This document shows, piece by piece, positions 8,825-16,940 of a DNA stretch of 64,000 nucleotides; within the stretch, counting starts at the first letter, position 1; the number at the start of each line of letters is the position of its first letter. This DNA comes from Phenylobacterium sp. LH3H17. Its GTDB lineage: Bacteria > Pseudomonadota > Alphaproteobacteria > Caulobacterales > Caulobacteraceae. The position numbers and the translations under genes were made by a program. The notes under the pieces are model-generated. The model was not told the DNA's origin, made no database searches, and saw only the letters and a list, made by a program, of their open reading frames with translations. The DNA is taken from contig NZ_CP101283.1 of NCBI RefSeq assembly GCF_024298925.1, positions 1,803,001-1,867,000 of the forward strand, read 5' to 3'.

Positions 8825-9595
8825 ATGGCCGATGGTTCGCTCGCGGGCGTGAGCTCGCTCAAGGGCAAGGTCAGCGCGGAGGAGTGGCAGGCGCGGGTGG
8901 ATCTCGCCGCCCTTTACCGGCTGGTCGCCCTGCACGGCTGGGACGATGCGATCTACACCCACATCTCGGCCCGCATCCCGGGACCCGAGCATCACTTCCT
9001 GATCAATCCCTATGGCATGTACTTCGGGGAGATCACCGCCTCGTCGCTGGTGAAGATCGACCTGGACGGGAATATCCTCCAGGAGACCCCGTACTTCATC
9101 AATCCGGCGGGCTTCACGATCCACTCGGCCATCCACGCCGCGCGGGAAGACGCCCATTTCGTCATGCACCTTCACACCGACCAGGGTGTGGCGGTCTCGG
9201 CCCAGTCGGAGGGCCTGCTGCCGCTCGCCCAGCACGCGCTGATCGTGCGGACCATGCTGGCCTATCACGACTATGAGGGCATCGCGCTCAACCTCGACGA
9301 ACGCGAGCGCCTGGTGGCCGACATCGGCGACAAGCACGTCATGCTGCTGCGCAATCACGGCACCTTGGCCGTGGGCGCCAGCGCCGCCGACTGCTGGATC
9401 CGCATGTTCTACCTGGAGCGCGCCTGCAAGCAGCAGGTCATGGCGCTGTCGGCCGGTCGCGAGAACGTGCTTTTCGCGCCCGAGCACGCCCAGGGAGAGG
9501 TGGCGAAGCAGATGTCGCGCGGCCTGGGCGGCGGCCTCGCCTGGCCCGGCGCCCTGCGCCAGCTAGATAGGGCGCTCCCGGGCTACGACGCCTGA
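8825..9595 (+). CDS. Class II aldolase/adducin family protein
   Basis: A 256-residue protein of the class II aldolase/adducin N-terminal family. The zinc-binding pair HLH lies at residues 115-117 (FVMHLHTDQG), and LLRNHGTLAVG carries the third His. The conserved THISARIPG and FLINPYGMYFGEIT segments are present. The ATG at 8825 follows AGGGAGG by 6 nt and gives the usual family length. Family members include L-fuculose-phosphate aldolases, but many alphaproteobacterial ones have unknown substrates. No sugar kinase or isomerase is adjacent, so the substrate is not assigned. A strong terminator follows. Confidence 0.85.
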   Translation: MADGSLAGVSSLKGKVSAEEWQARVDLAALYRLVALHGWDDAIYTHISARIPGPEHHFLINPYGMYFGEITASSLVKIDLDGNILQETPYFINPAGFTIHSAIHAAREDAHFVMHLHTDQGVAVSAQSEGLLPLAQHALIVRTMLAYHDYEGIALNLDERERLVADIGDKHVMLLRNHGTLAVGASAADCWIRMFYLERACKQQVMALSAGRENVLFAPEHAQGEVAKQMSRGLGGGLAWPGALRQLDRALPGYDA

Positions 9596-9619
9596 GTCGA
9601 AATCAAGTCTATCGGCGAT

Positions 9620-9649
9620 ATGGGCGCCCCTCGGGGCGCCCATTTTCTT
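9620..9649 (+). terminator. Rho-independent terminator after the class II aldolase
   Basis: A perfect inverted repeat ATGGGCGCCCC / GGGGCGCCCAT (9620-9630 with 9633-9643) with a very short loop, followed by TTTTCTTT. It lies 25 bp past the stop codon at 9595. Confidence 0.88.
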
Positions 9650-9841
9650 TGCGTCGCCAGCATCTTCAGGCATCGGCAGGCGGTCCGGCTGCGGACTTGC
9701 CGGCTACTTGGCCTTCTATTTCAACGCAGACACGCAGAGCCATCGTTCTGTCACTGGACGGCGCCTATGTGGTCGCCATAAGACCGGCGGAGATTGTCAT
9801 ATTTATCGCCGTCGTTTCGACGCTCCCGGAGTTCCAGTCGC

Positions 9842-11035
9842 TTGATCAGACGCCACTTCTTCCTCGTCGGCGCCATCCTGGTCCTCGCTCTCATGGTCGT
9901 GGCCGGAGCCTGGAAGCTGACGCTCGGCAAGAAGGAGGGGCCTGGCGGTCCGCCCGGCGCGGCGATGACGGCCCAGAAGGGCGGCGGGGCGCCTAAGGGC
10001 AAGGGCGGCCCCGGCGGCGGCCCCGGCGGCGGTATGGGCGGTCCGGCGCCTGTCAGCGTCACCACCGTTCAATCCAAGGTGTTCATCGATTCCATCGACG
10101 TGATCGGGGTGGCCAAGGGCCGCCAGTCCGTCACCCTGACCGCGGCGGCGACCCAGCTGGTCGACCGTGTGCGCTTCACGGATGGTCAGGCGGTCGCCAA
10201 GGGCGCGGTGCTGGTCGAGCTGAAGGACACCGAGCAGAACGCGGGGCTGGCCCAGGCCCAGGCGCGCCTGGTGCAGTCGCAGCGCGACTTTGACCGTTGG
10301 AAGACCCTGGCGGCCCAGGGCTACGCCTCCAAGACCGCGCTCGACCAGCGCGAAGCGGCCTATCTCTCCGCCCGCGCCGACGTGCAGGCGGCCCAGGCCC
10401 GCCAGGCCGACCGCACCATCCGTGCGCCGTTCGCCGGTGTGGTCGGCCTGTCCGACATCGCGCCGGGGGCGCTGATCAATCCGGGATCGGCTATCGTCAC
10501 CCTGGACGACATGAGCAGCGTGCGGGTCGACTTCGAGATTCCGGATCGCTACCTGGCCTCGCTCCGCGAGGGCCAGCCGATCCACGCCAAGGCCGACGCC
10601 TATCCCGGGGAGACGATCCAGGGCCGGATCGCCAAGCTGGACACCCGCATCGACGAGCGCACGCGCGCGATCACCGCCCGGGCCGAGTTTCCCAATCCCG
10701 GCCGCAGGCTGAAGCCCGGCATGATGGTGCGGGTGGCCATCGCGCGCGGCCAGCGCCAGGGACTGGCGATCCCTGAGGCCGCCCTGTCCGTGCAGGGGGA
10801 CAGCGCCTTCGTCTATGTCATCAACCGCCAGGGCGACCGCACCACGGCCGAGCAGCGGCCCGTTCGGACCGGCGCGCGGCAGGACGGCTTCGTCGAGATC
10901 CTAGACGGCGTCCAGGCAGGCGATCGCCTGGTGGCCGACGGGCTGAACAAGCTGCAGCCCGGCCAGCCGGTTCGGCCGGTCCAGGCCGCCGGCCCGGCCG
11001 GAGCGCGCCCGCCGGGCGCGCGGCCCGCCCCATGA
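9842..11035 (+). CDS. RND efflux periplasmic adaptor (membrane fusion protein)
   Basis: A HlyD/AcrA-type adaptor of about 397 residues that links an inner-membrane RND pump to an outer-membrane channel. It has a membrane anchor at the N-terminus (FFLVGAILVLALMVVAGAW), a Gly/Pro-rich linker, a lipoyl half-motif (VDRVRFTDGQAVAKGAVLVEL), an alpha-hairpin (LAQAQARLVQSQRDFDRWK), then IRAPFAGVVGLSDIAPGALI and a C-terminal barrel domain. No ATG is suitably placed. TTG at 9842 follows CCGGAG by 10 nt; an upstream TTG at 9794 is an alternative. The gene overlaps the pump gene by 4 bp (ATGA), so the two are translationally coupled. Confidence 0.9.
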   Translation: MIRRHFFLVGAILVLALMVVAGAWKLTLGKKEGPGGPPGAAMTAQKGGGAPKGKGGPGGGPGGGMGGPAPVSVTTVQSKVFIDSIDVIGVAKGRQSVTLTAAATQLVDRVRFTDGQAVAKGAVLVELKDTEQNAGLAQAQARLVQSQRDFDRWKTLAAQGYASKTALDQREAAYLSARADVQAAQARQADRTIRAPFAGVVGLSDIAPGALINPGSAIVTLDDMSSVRVDFEIPDRYLASLREGQPIHAKADAYPGETIQGRIAKLDTRIDERTRAITARAEFPNPGRRLKPGMMVRVAIARGQRQGLAIPEAALSVQGDSAFVYVINRQGDRTTAEQRPVRTGARQDGFVEILDGVQAGDRLVADGLNKLQPGQPVRPVQAAGPAGARPPGARPAP

Positions 11036-14000
11036 TGCTGTCGGACATCTCCGTCCGTCGGCCCGTGTTCGCGGCGGTGGCCGCGATCATCCTGTGCGTG
11101 ATCGGCCTGGCTTCGTTCGCCTCGCTCACCGTGCGCGAGCTGCCCAGCGTCGACCCGCCCGTGGTCTCGATCTCCACCACCTATCGCGGCGCCTCGGCCG
11201 AGGTCGTCGAGGAGCGGATCACCGAGGTGATTGAGCGCCAAGTCTCCGGCATCCAGGGGATCGACCGCGTCAACTCCTCGTCGCGGGACGGCCAGTCGCG
11301 GATCAACATCTCCTTCCGGCTGGACCGCGACCTGGACGACGCGGCCAACGACGTGCGCGACGCCGTCAGCCGGGTCTCGGCCAACCTGCCATTGCAGGCC
11401 GATCCGCCTCAGATCGCCAAGGCGAACGCCGACGCCCAGCCGATCATCTTCATCAGCTTCAATTCCACGACGCTGAACCGGCTGCAGCTCTCCGACTACG
11501 CCAACCGCTACCTGGTGGAGCGGTTCTCCACCATTCCGGGCGTGGCCAATGTCGGGGTCGGGGGCAGCCAGCTCTATTCGATGCGCATCTGGCTCGACGC
11601 CGACGCCATGGCGGCGCGCGGGATCACCGTCGACGATGTCGAGACCTCGCTGAACGCCCAGAACCTGGAGCTGCCGGCCGGCTCCCTGGAAGCGCCGTCC
11701 AAGGACTTCACCATCCGCGTGGCGCGGGGCTACACCACCCCGGAGCAGTTCGCCAACCTGCCGGTGGTCTCGTCCGGGTCGCGCGCCACGGCGGCCGCCT
11801 CGGCCGGGGCCACCGCCAACGCCGCCGTCACACCGGCGCCGGGCGCCGACTATGTCACCCGGCTGGGCGACGTCGCCCGGATCGAGGAGGGGCCGGACGA
11901 GCGGCGTCGGATGTTCCGTTCGAACGGACGCGAACAGGTCGGCATCGCCATCACCCGCCAGTCCCAGGCCAACGACCTGGAGATCTCGGAAGGCGTTCGG
12001 GCCGAGCTGCCCGAGATCAACAAGTCGCTGCCCAAGGGCACCAAGCTGGAAGTGGCGGTGGACTTCACGGTCTTCACCAAGCACGCCATCGAGGAAGTCT
12101 GGATCACCATGGGCATCTCGCTCGCCCTGGTGGCCCTGGTGAACTACATCTTCCTCGGCACCTGGCGCGCGGCCCTGATCCCGTCGGTGGTCGCGCCCAT
12201 CTGCATCCTCTCGACCTTCATCGTCCTGGCGCCGCTGGGCTTCTCGCTGAACCTGCTGACCCTGCTCGCCCTGGTGCTGGCCATCGGCCTCGTGGTGGAC
12301 GACGCCATTGTGGTGGTCGAGAACATCCAGCGCCGGATCGACGAGGGCGAGCCGCCGATCGTCGCGGCCCAGCGCGGGGCGCGCCAAGTGTTCTTCGCCG
12401 TGGTGGCCACCACCATCGTGCTGATCTCGGTCTTCGCGCCGCTGATGTTCCTGCCCGGCTATATCGGCAAGCTGTTCGTGGAGCTCGCGGTGGCCATCGC
12501 CGCGGCCGTGGCCTTCTCGGCCGTCCTGGCGCTCAGCCTGTCGCCGATGCTGGCCTCGAAGCTGCTGAGGCCCGCCCACGGTCAGGGGTTCATCGCCCGG
12601 CGCGTGGATGCGGCCATGCACCAGCTCCGCAACTCGTACCATGCCTCGCTGGACGCCCTCCTGGGCCGCCGCGCCGCGTCGTTCGCCGCCGGCGGGCTAG
12701 TGCTGGCCCTGGCCCTGGGCGCCTTGGGACTCTTCACGGTCCTGCCGCGGGAGCTGGTGCCGGACGAGGATCGGGGGCGCGTCGAGCTGAGCATCAACGG
12801 GCCGGAGGGCGCGGGCTACGACTATGTCCAGGTCGCCGCCAAGCAGGTGGAGACCCGCCTGCTGGAGCTGCTGGAGGAAGGCGTCATCCAGCGCTACATC
12901 CTCTCGGCGCCGCGCTTCGGCAACAACTCCTTCAACACCGCCGGCGGCAATGCGGCCCTGGCGGAGGACGCCGGGATCACCTCCAACGAGCTGGCCGCCC
13001 AGCTCAACCGCGAGTTCTCCTCCATCACCTCGGTCCGGGCCATCGCCTCGGTGCGTGGCGGACTGCAGCGCGGCGGGGGTGGCGGCGGTGGGGGCGGCGG
13101 CGGCGTCGACCTGATCGTGGTCGGCAACGAGTACGCCGACATCGAACGCTGGCTCCAACCGATCCTGGCCGCGGCCCAGACCAATCCGGGCCTGGCCCGC
13201 GCTCGCCTGGACTACGAGCCGACCAGTCCGCGTGTGCTGGTGGAGATCGACCGGGAGAAGGCCGCCAGCCTCGGGGTCTCTGCCCAGGCGGTCGGACGGG
13301 CCCTGGAGACCATGTTCGGTTCGCGGCGCGTGACGACCTACATCAAGGATGGCCAGGAGTACGACGTCATCCTGCAGACCGATCGCGCCAAGCGGCAGAC
13401 GGAATCGGACCTGGAGAACCTCTATGTCCGGACCGCATCCGGCGCCCAGGTGCCCCTCGCCTCGGTGGTGACCACCAAGGTGCGCGGCGATACGCCTGAT
13501 CGGGCCCGCGTCGACCGCCTGCGGGCGATCTCGCTCTCCGCCCAGCTCAACCCCGGCTATCCGGTGGGGGAGGCGGTGAAGTTCTTCGAAGCCGAGGTGG
13601 CCAAGCAGCCGCCTGGTTTCCAGATCAAGTGGGGCGGGGCTGCGCGCGACTTCCTTGAGGCCGGCGGCGCCGTCGGCCTGGCCTTCGGCATGGCCCTGAT
13701 CCTGGTCTTCCTGGTGCTGGCGGCCCAGTTCGAGAGTTGGATCCATCCGGCGGTCATCATGCTCACCGTGCCGGTGGCCGCTCTCGGCGGTCTGTTCGGC
13801 CTGCTGATCGCCGGCTCGACCATCAACACCTACAGCCAGATCGGACTGATCATCCTGGTGGGGATCGCCGCCAAGAACGGCATCCTGATCGTGGAGTTCG
13901 CCAACCAGTTGCGCGACGACGGCCTGACCATCCGCGAGGCGGTAATCGAGAGCGCCTCCCTGCGCCTGCGTCCGATCATCATGACCTCGATCTCGGCGGC

Positions 14001-14232
14001 GGCGGGTTCGATCCCGCTGATCGTCTGGGGCGGGGCAGGGGGCGAGAGCCGCAAGACCATCGGCGTGGTGATCTTCTTCGGGGCCATCTTCGCGACGCTG
14101 CTGACCCTGTTCATCGTGCCGGTGTTCTACAACATGCTGGCCCGCTTCACGAAGTCGCCCCAGGCCACAGCCCGGCGCATCGAAGCCTTCGAGGACGCCG
14201 AACAGACCCGCGCCGCCAACGCCGCGGAGTAG
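11032..14232 (+). CDS. RND efflux transporter permease (AcrB/HAE1 type)
   Basis: A 1066-residue proton-driven multidrug exporter of the inner membrane. It has the N-terminal helix after SDISVRRPVFAAV, two large periplasmic loops, and the TM4 proton-relay pair in LVVDDAIVVVENIQRR. The 12-helix layout is complete, ending LLTLFIVPVFYNM. It is slightly longer than the usual 1030-1050 residues. Two low-complexity insertions account for this: an Ala/Thr/Pro-rich stretch at about residues 246-275 and an 11-glycine run encoded at 13077-13109. No outer-membrane channel gene follows, so a TolC partner must come from elsewhere. Confidence 0.93.
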   Translation: MMLSDISVRRPVFAAVAAIILCVIGLASFASLTVRELPSVDPPVVSISTTYRGASAEVVEERITEVIERQVSGIQGIDRVNSSSRDGQSRINISFRLDRDLDDAANDVRDAVSRVSANLPLQADPPQIAKANADAQPIIFISFNSTTLNRLQLSDYANRYLVERFSTIPGVANVGVGGSQLYSMRIWLDADAMAARGITVDDVETSLNAQNLELPAGSLEAPSKDFTIRVARGYTTPEQFANLPVVSSGSRATAAASAGATANAAVTPAPGADYVTRLGDVARIEEGPDERRRMFRSNGREQVGIAITRQSQANDLEISEGVRAELPEINKSLPKGTKLEVAVDFTVFTKHAIEEVWITMGISLALVALVNYIFLGTWRAALIPSVVAPICILSTFIVLAPLGFSLNLLTLLALVLAIGLVVDDAIVVVENIQRRIDEGEPPIVAAQRGARQVFFAVVATTIVLISVFAPLMFLPGYIGKLFVELAVAIAAAVAFSAVLALSLSPMLASKLLRPAHGQGFIARRVDAAMHQLRNSYHASLDALLGRRAASFAAGGLVLALALGALGLFTVLPRELVPDEDRGRVELSINGPEGAGYDYVQVAAKQVETRLLELLEEGVIQRYILSAPRFGNNSFNTAGGNAALAEDAGITSNELAAQLNREFSSITSVRAIASVRGGLQRGGGGGGGGGGGVDLIVVGNEYADIERWLQPILAAAQTNPGLARARLDYEPTSPRVLVEIDREKAASLGVSAQAVGRALETMFGSRRVTTYIKDGQEYDVILQTDRAKRQTESDLENLYVRTASGAQVPLASVVTTKVRGDTPDRARVDRLRAISLSAQLNPGYPVGEAVKFFEAEVAKQPPGFQIKWGGAARDFLEAGGAVGLAFGMALILVFLVLAAQFESWIHPAVIMLTVPVAALGGLFGLLIAGSTINTYSQIGLIILVGIAAKNGILIVEFANQLRDDGLTIREAVIESASLRLRPIIMTSISAAAGSIPLIVWGGAGGESRKTIGVVIFFGAIFATLLTLFIVPVFYNMLARFTKSPQATARRIEAFEDAEQTRAANAAE

Positions 14233-14242
14233 GCGGTTTGCC

Positions 14243-14386
14243 GATCCTCCCCTAGCGCGCAGCGCGATCTGGGGGAGGTGGATCGTCGCCTTCTTGCGAC
14301 GAGACGGAGGGGGCTTCATCCACGGCGGATAGGGTCAAGGTCCCGCTCAGTCAGCTTCGCTGACAGCTTCCCCAGAGGGGAGCATC
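14243..14386 (+). repeat. Dispersed structured intergenic repeat, copy 1
   Basis: 144 bp made of consecutive hairpins: CCTCCCC...GGGGGAGG, CGTCGC/GCGACG, TCAG-CTTC-GCTGA and GCTTCCCC/GGGGAGC. It also contains the phrase GGCTTCATCCACGGCGG. A second copy in the opposite orientation lies at 19145-19289 with very similar sequence. It sits between the RND pump stop and the cytochrome c stop, so it may also act as a transcription barrier for these convergent genes. Confidence 0.88.
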
Positions 14387-14407
14387 CGGGGGACAAGGCT
14401 GCTCCCC

Positions 14408-14881
14408 TTAAGGCGCCTTATAGCCGGACTCGACCTTCACATAGGCGATCAGGTCGACACGGTCCTTGGCGTCCTTGAGGCCGGCGAAGCTCATCTTGGT
14501 GCCCGGCAGGAAGGTGCGCGGCTCGGCCAGCCACTTGTCCAGGTGCTCGGCGTCCCAGACGAAGCCCGCGTGCTCGACGGCCTCGGAGTACTCATAGTCC
14601 TCAACCGAGCCGGCCTTGCGGCCGAACACCCCGTGCAGGTTGGGGCCTGTCATGTTGGCCCCGCCGGGCGCGATGGTGTGGCACGATCTGCAGAGGCCGA
14701 ACTTGGCCTTGCCGTTCGCCAGGTCGGCGGTGTTGTAGGGGGCGGGCAGGGAGGCCAGGACGGCGGCCTTCTGTTCGGCAGTCGCTTCCTGCGGAGCCGC
14801 GGCGGGCGGCGCGTCGGTCTTCTGGCCGCAGCCGGCCAGCAGGGCGCAAGCCCCCATCAACATCGTCGCCGCGCGCATCAT
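14408..14881 (-). CDS. Lipoprotein c-type cytochrome (class I)
   Basis: A 157-residue exported protein. The lipobox LLAGC (Cys18) follows a short hydrophobic signal. After an Ala/Pro-rich linker comes a single haem-binding CRSCHT motif at 64-69, then GPNLHGVFGRKAGS and the distal Met ligand in LPGTKMSFAG. This matches the cytochrome c550/c552-like class I fold used as a membrane-attached periplasmic electron carrier. Two adjacent ATGs (14881 and 14878) are possible starts. No oxidase or maturation gene is nearby. Confidence 0.9.
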   Translation of the reverse strand: MMRAATMLMGACALLAGCGQKTDAPPAAAPQEATAEQKAAVLASLPAPYNTADLANGKAKFGLCRSCHTIAPGGANMTGPNLHGVFGRKAGSVEDYEYSEAVEHAGFVWDAEHLDKWLAEPRTFLPGTKMSFAGLKDAKDRVDLIAYVKVESGYKAP

Positions 14882-14918
14882 GAGCCAAACCTCTGGGATG
14901 AATTTGATGGGAAGCTAG

Positions 14919-15404
14919 TCAAGGATCGCGCCGTTGCAAGGCGCGCTTGCGCCGTTCCTTCTGGATGATCTCGTCCAGCGCCTGCAGGAGCCGCGAGCGG
15001 TCGTTGCGGTCGAACGGTTTGGGGCCGCCCAGGATGTCGCCGGTGGAGCGCAGCTGCTCCATCAGGGCGCGCTGCGCGATGGCCGCGCCGATCGAGTTCT
15101 CCGTGAATGGCTTGCCGTTGGGCGCGACGGCGTGGCCGCCGGCGTTCAGCACCCGCTCGGCCAGGGGAATGTCGTTGGTCACCGCCACGTCGCCCGGCGC
15201 CACATGCTCGGCGATCCAGTCGTCCGCTACGTCTGGCCCCGCGTCGACGATCACCCGGGCGATCATCGGCGATTGGGGGATCATCATGAAGGCGTTGGAG
15301 ACTACCCAGGTCTTCAGCCCGTAACGGGCGGCGACCTTGTAGACCTCGTCCTTCACCGGGCAGGCGTCAGCGTCGATGAAGACCTCGATGGGTTTGTCGG
15401 CCAC
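14919..15404 (-). CDS. YaiI/YqxD family protein (DUF188)
   Basis: A 161-residue protein of the UPF0178 family: VFIDADACPVKDEVY at the N-terminus, FMMIPQSP, VAPGDVAVTNDIPLA, and FTENSIGAAIAQRALM. The conserved acidic cluster (DADACP, TNDIPLA) resembles PIN-like nucleases, but no activity is established. The GTG at 15404 is chosen because CCGGAG lies 6 nt upstream and the length fits the family (about 150). A longer ATG start at 15437 has no good ribosome-binding site. Confidence 0.85.
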   Translation of the reverse strand: MADKPIEVFIDADACPVKDEVYKVAARYGLKTWVVSNAFMMIPQSPMIARVIVDAGPDVADDWIAEHVAPGDVAVTNDIPLAERVLNAGGHAVAPNGKPFTENSIGAAIAQRALMEQLRSTGDILGGPKPFDRNDRSRLLQALDEIIQKERRKRALQRRDP

Positions 15405-15463
15405 GGGAACTCCGGGTCTGCGGCGGGCCTTCCTCATGCCCGCGACGGCCGCCGGCCTCAACG

Positions 15464-15495
15464 AAAAACGCCGCCGGCCCAGGAGGCCGACGGCG
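15464..15495 (-). terminator. Rho-independent terminator for the PEPxxWA gene
   Basis: On the minus strand, the stem CGCCGTCGGCC / GGCCGGCGGCG (15495-15485 with 15479-15469, one mismatch) is followed by TTTTTC at 15468-15463. It lies 55 bp downstream of the stop of the gene at 15551. Confidence 0.75.
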
Positions 15496-15500
15496 CTATC

Positions 15501-15540
15501 CACGCTTACGCTTACTGTTACGCTTACGGGTACGCTACTG
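15501..15540. repeat. Short degenerate tandem repeat (TTACGC-like units)
   Basis: A 40-bp stretch with the units CGCTTACG, CTTACTGT, TACGCTTACG and GGTACGCTA between the terminator and stop codon of the minus-strand PEPxxWA gene. It is a small simple-sequence tract in the 3' untranslated region. Confidence 0.5.
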
Positions 15541-15550
15541 GCACTAAGAC

Positions 15551-16219
15551 TTAGGCGAAGACCGCGGCCTGACGGCGACGGGCGCTGCGCGCCATGCCGC
15601 CGACGGCGCCGAAGCCCATGATCATCATCGCCCAGGTGGCGGGCTCGGGAACGCCCGACTTGAACGCGAAGTCGTCGGCCTCGAAGGCCTTGCCGTTCGA
15701 GTAGAGTTCGATCGACTGCAGGTCGGTGTCGAGGCCGCTCAGGGTGAACGTGAAGCGCTGGTTGGTGAGCGGCAGGGCTTGCGCACCGTTGCCCGTTCCG
15801 GCGATCGTCGTGACGCCGCCGGCGGTGTGCAGACGGACCTCGTTATAAGTGTCGTTCGAACCCCAATAGAAGCTGAAGGTATGAACGGGACCGCTCATCA
15901 GCGCCGCGACGTTGATGAAGGCCGATTGCGGAGCCACGGCCGCGTCGGCCGGGACGACGATATAGCTCGTTCTATCCAGCCAAGGAGCGGCATACTGGTC
16001 CGGCACGCTGCCGCCGACGATGCTGTAGTCACCAGACAGGACACTGGCGTTCTGACCGGCGTCTTCGAAGTCCAGCAGGACAGATTGACCGGCCGGGAGC
16101 GGCAGGCTGTCTGGGCCATTGGTGGACGAAACGATAACCGCGGCGTTCGCCGAGGCGGCGGCCAAGCTAGTCGCGGCCACGAACGCGGCTCCCAGCAGGG
16201 CCTTTCTGAGTTGGTTCAT
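15551..16219 (-). CDS. Exported protein with PEPxxWA C-terminal sorting signal
   Basis: A 222-residue protein with a signal peptide (KALLGAAFVAATSLAAASANA, residues 6-26), a beta-rich middle region of unrecognised fold (LLDFEDAGQNASVL, FSFYWGSNDTYNEVRL, LDTDLQSIELYSNGKAFEADDFAF) and the tail VPEPATWAMMIMGFG...RSARRRQ. The middle resembles Npun/PEP-CTERM-type surface proteins that share a FYWGS-like strand. The ATG at 16219 follows GGAG by 8 nt and gives a clean signal peptide. It is the second PEPxxWA protein in the window; both likely depend on the same exosortase-type processing. Confidence 0.85.
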   Translation of the reverse strand: MNQLRKALLGAAFVAATSLAAASANAAVIVSSTNGPDSLPLPAGQSVLLDFEDAGQNASVLSGDYSIVGGSVPDQYAAPWLDRTSYIVVPADAAVAPQSAFINVAALMSGPVHTFSFYWGSNDTYNEVRLHTAGGVTTIAGTGNGAQALPLTNQRFTFTLSGLDTDLQSIELYSNGKAFEADDFAFKSGVPEPATWAMMIMGFGAVGGMARSARRRQAAVFA

Positions 16220-16354
16220 CTTGGAGTCTCCAAACGGGATGTGATCTAGATTCACGAGCGAGCTTCGCAATGGGCGTGCCAACCCGGGGTTGCGCGGGGT
16301 CTTGCGGGTGCTCGCGTTCTGGAGATTTGGCGACAATCGCCGCCGTCGTGCGGC

Positions 16355-16675
16355 TCAGTGACCCTCGAGGGTCTTGAACCAGCATTCCTCGCCGAGGCAG
16401 TAGAGGATCAAGGTCTCGCCGTCAGTGGTGGGGCTCAACTCGAAGGGGCCGTACCAGGCGCGGTCCTGCTCCGGATCGCTGTCCAGGTTGATGGCGTCCT
16501 CGCCGGCTTCCAGGAACAGCCGCGCCGCGCCCTCGGGCGAGGTGAAGATGCAGCGGATCGAATAGCCCTCGGCGATGAGCGCCTCGAGCGCCTCGTCCAG
16601 GCCGTCGACCAGCCGCCGGGACGTGGTGTCGCGCCCCTCCTCGATCGCCTGTTCCTGGATCTGCGGTCGTTCCAA
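16355..16675 (-). CDS. Conserved hypothetical protein
   Basis: A 106-residue acidic protein with no signal peptide or membrane segment. It starts from TTG at 16675 (ERPQIQEQAIEEGRD) with AGGGG about 10 nt upstream; no internal ATG exists. The C-terminal half has beta-like segments (IRCIFTSPEGAARLFL, GETLILYCLGEECWF). Coding is supported by amino-acid composition and third-position GC. No function is assigned. Confidence 0.65.
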   Translation of the reverse strand: MERPQIQEQAIEEGRDTTSRRLVDGLDEALEALIAEGYSIRCIFTSPEGAARLFLEAGEDAINLDSDPEQDRAWYGPFELSPTTDGETLILYCLGEECWFKTLEGH

Positions 16676-16759
16676 CTCCGACTCACCCCTGAACGCGTCG
16701 CCTGCCCAGCCTGCAATCTAGTCGGCAGGCTTCCGGCGTCGAGGGATTACTGCCCATGG

Positions 16760-16835
16760 TGGTGCCGGATGCAGGACTCGAACCCGCGACCTTCGGTTTA
16801 CAAAACCGCTGCTCTACCAGCTGAGCTAATCCGGC
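16760..16835 (-). tRNA. tRNA-Thr (anticodon TGT)
   Basis: A cloverleaf on the minus strand: acceptor GCCGGAT/ATCCGGC, D-arm GCTC...GAGC, anticodon loop TTTGTAA (TGT, reading ACA), T-arm GCGGG TTCGAGT CCTGC, and encoded CCA at 16762-16760. The 27-43 pair is a G-A mismatch. In E. coli a tRNA-Thr gene sits in the tRNA-tufB cluster; here it stands alone about 16 kb from the Tyr-Gly-tuf1 unit. Confidence 0.95.
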
Positions 16836-16849
16836 ACTTGGACGGCCCG

Positions 16850-16879
16850 CTTATGAAGCGAAGGCTTGGGGTGACGCAA
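16850..16879 (-). promoter_or_regulatory. Probable promoter of tRNA-Thr
   Basis: Minus-strand TTGCGT (16879-16874) and CATAAG (16855-16850) are separated by 18 bp. The -10 lies 15 bp before the mature tRNA 5' end. Confidence 0.55.
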
Positions 16880-16940
16880 GGTCTCCGTTGGCCGCGCGCG
16901 CCGGCTGTGTTCCCTTGGCGCAAACGCCGGGAGGACCAGC

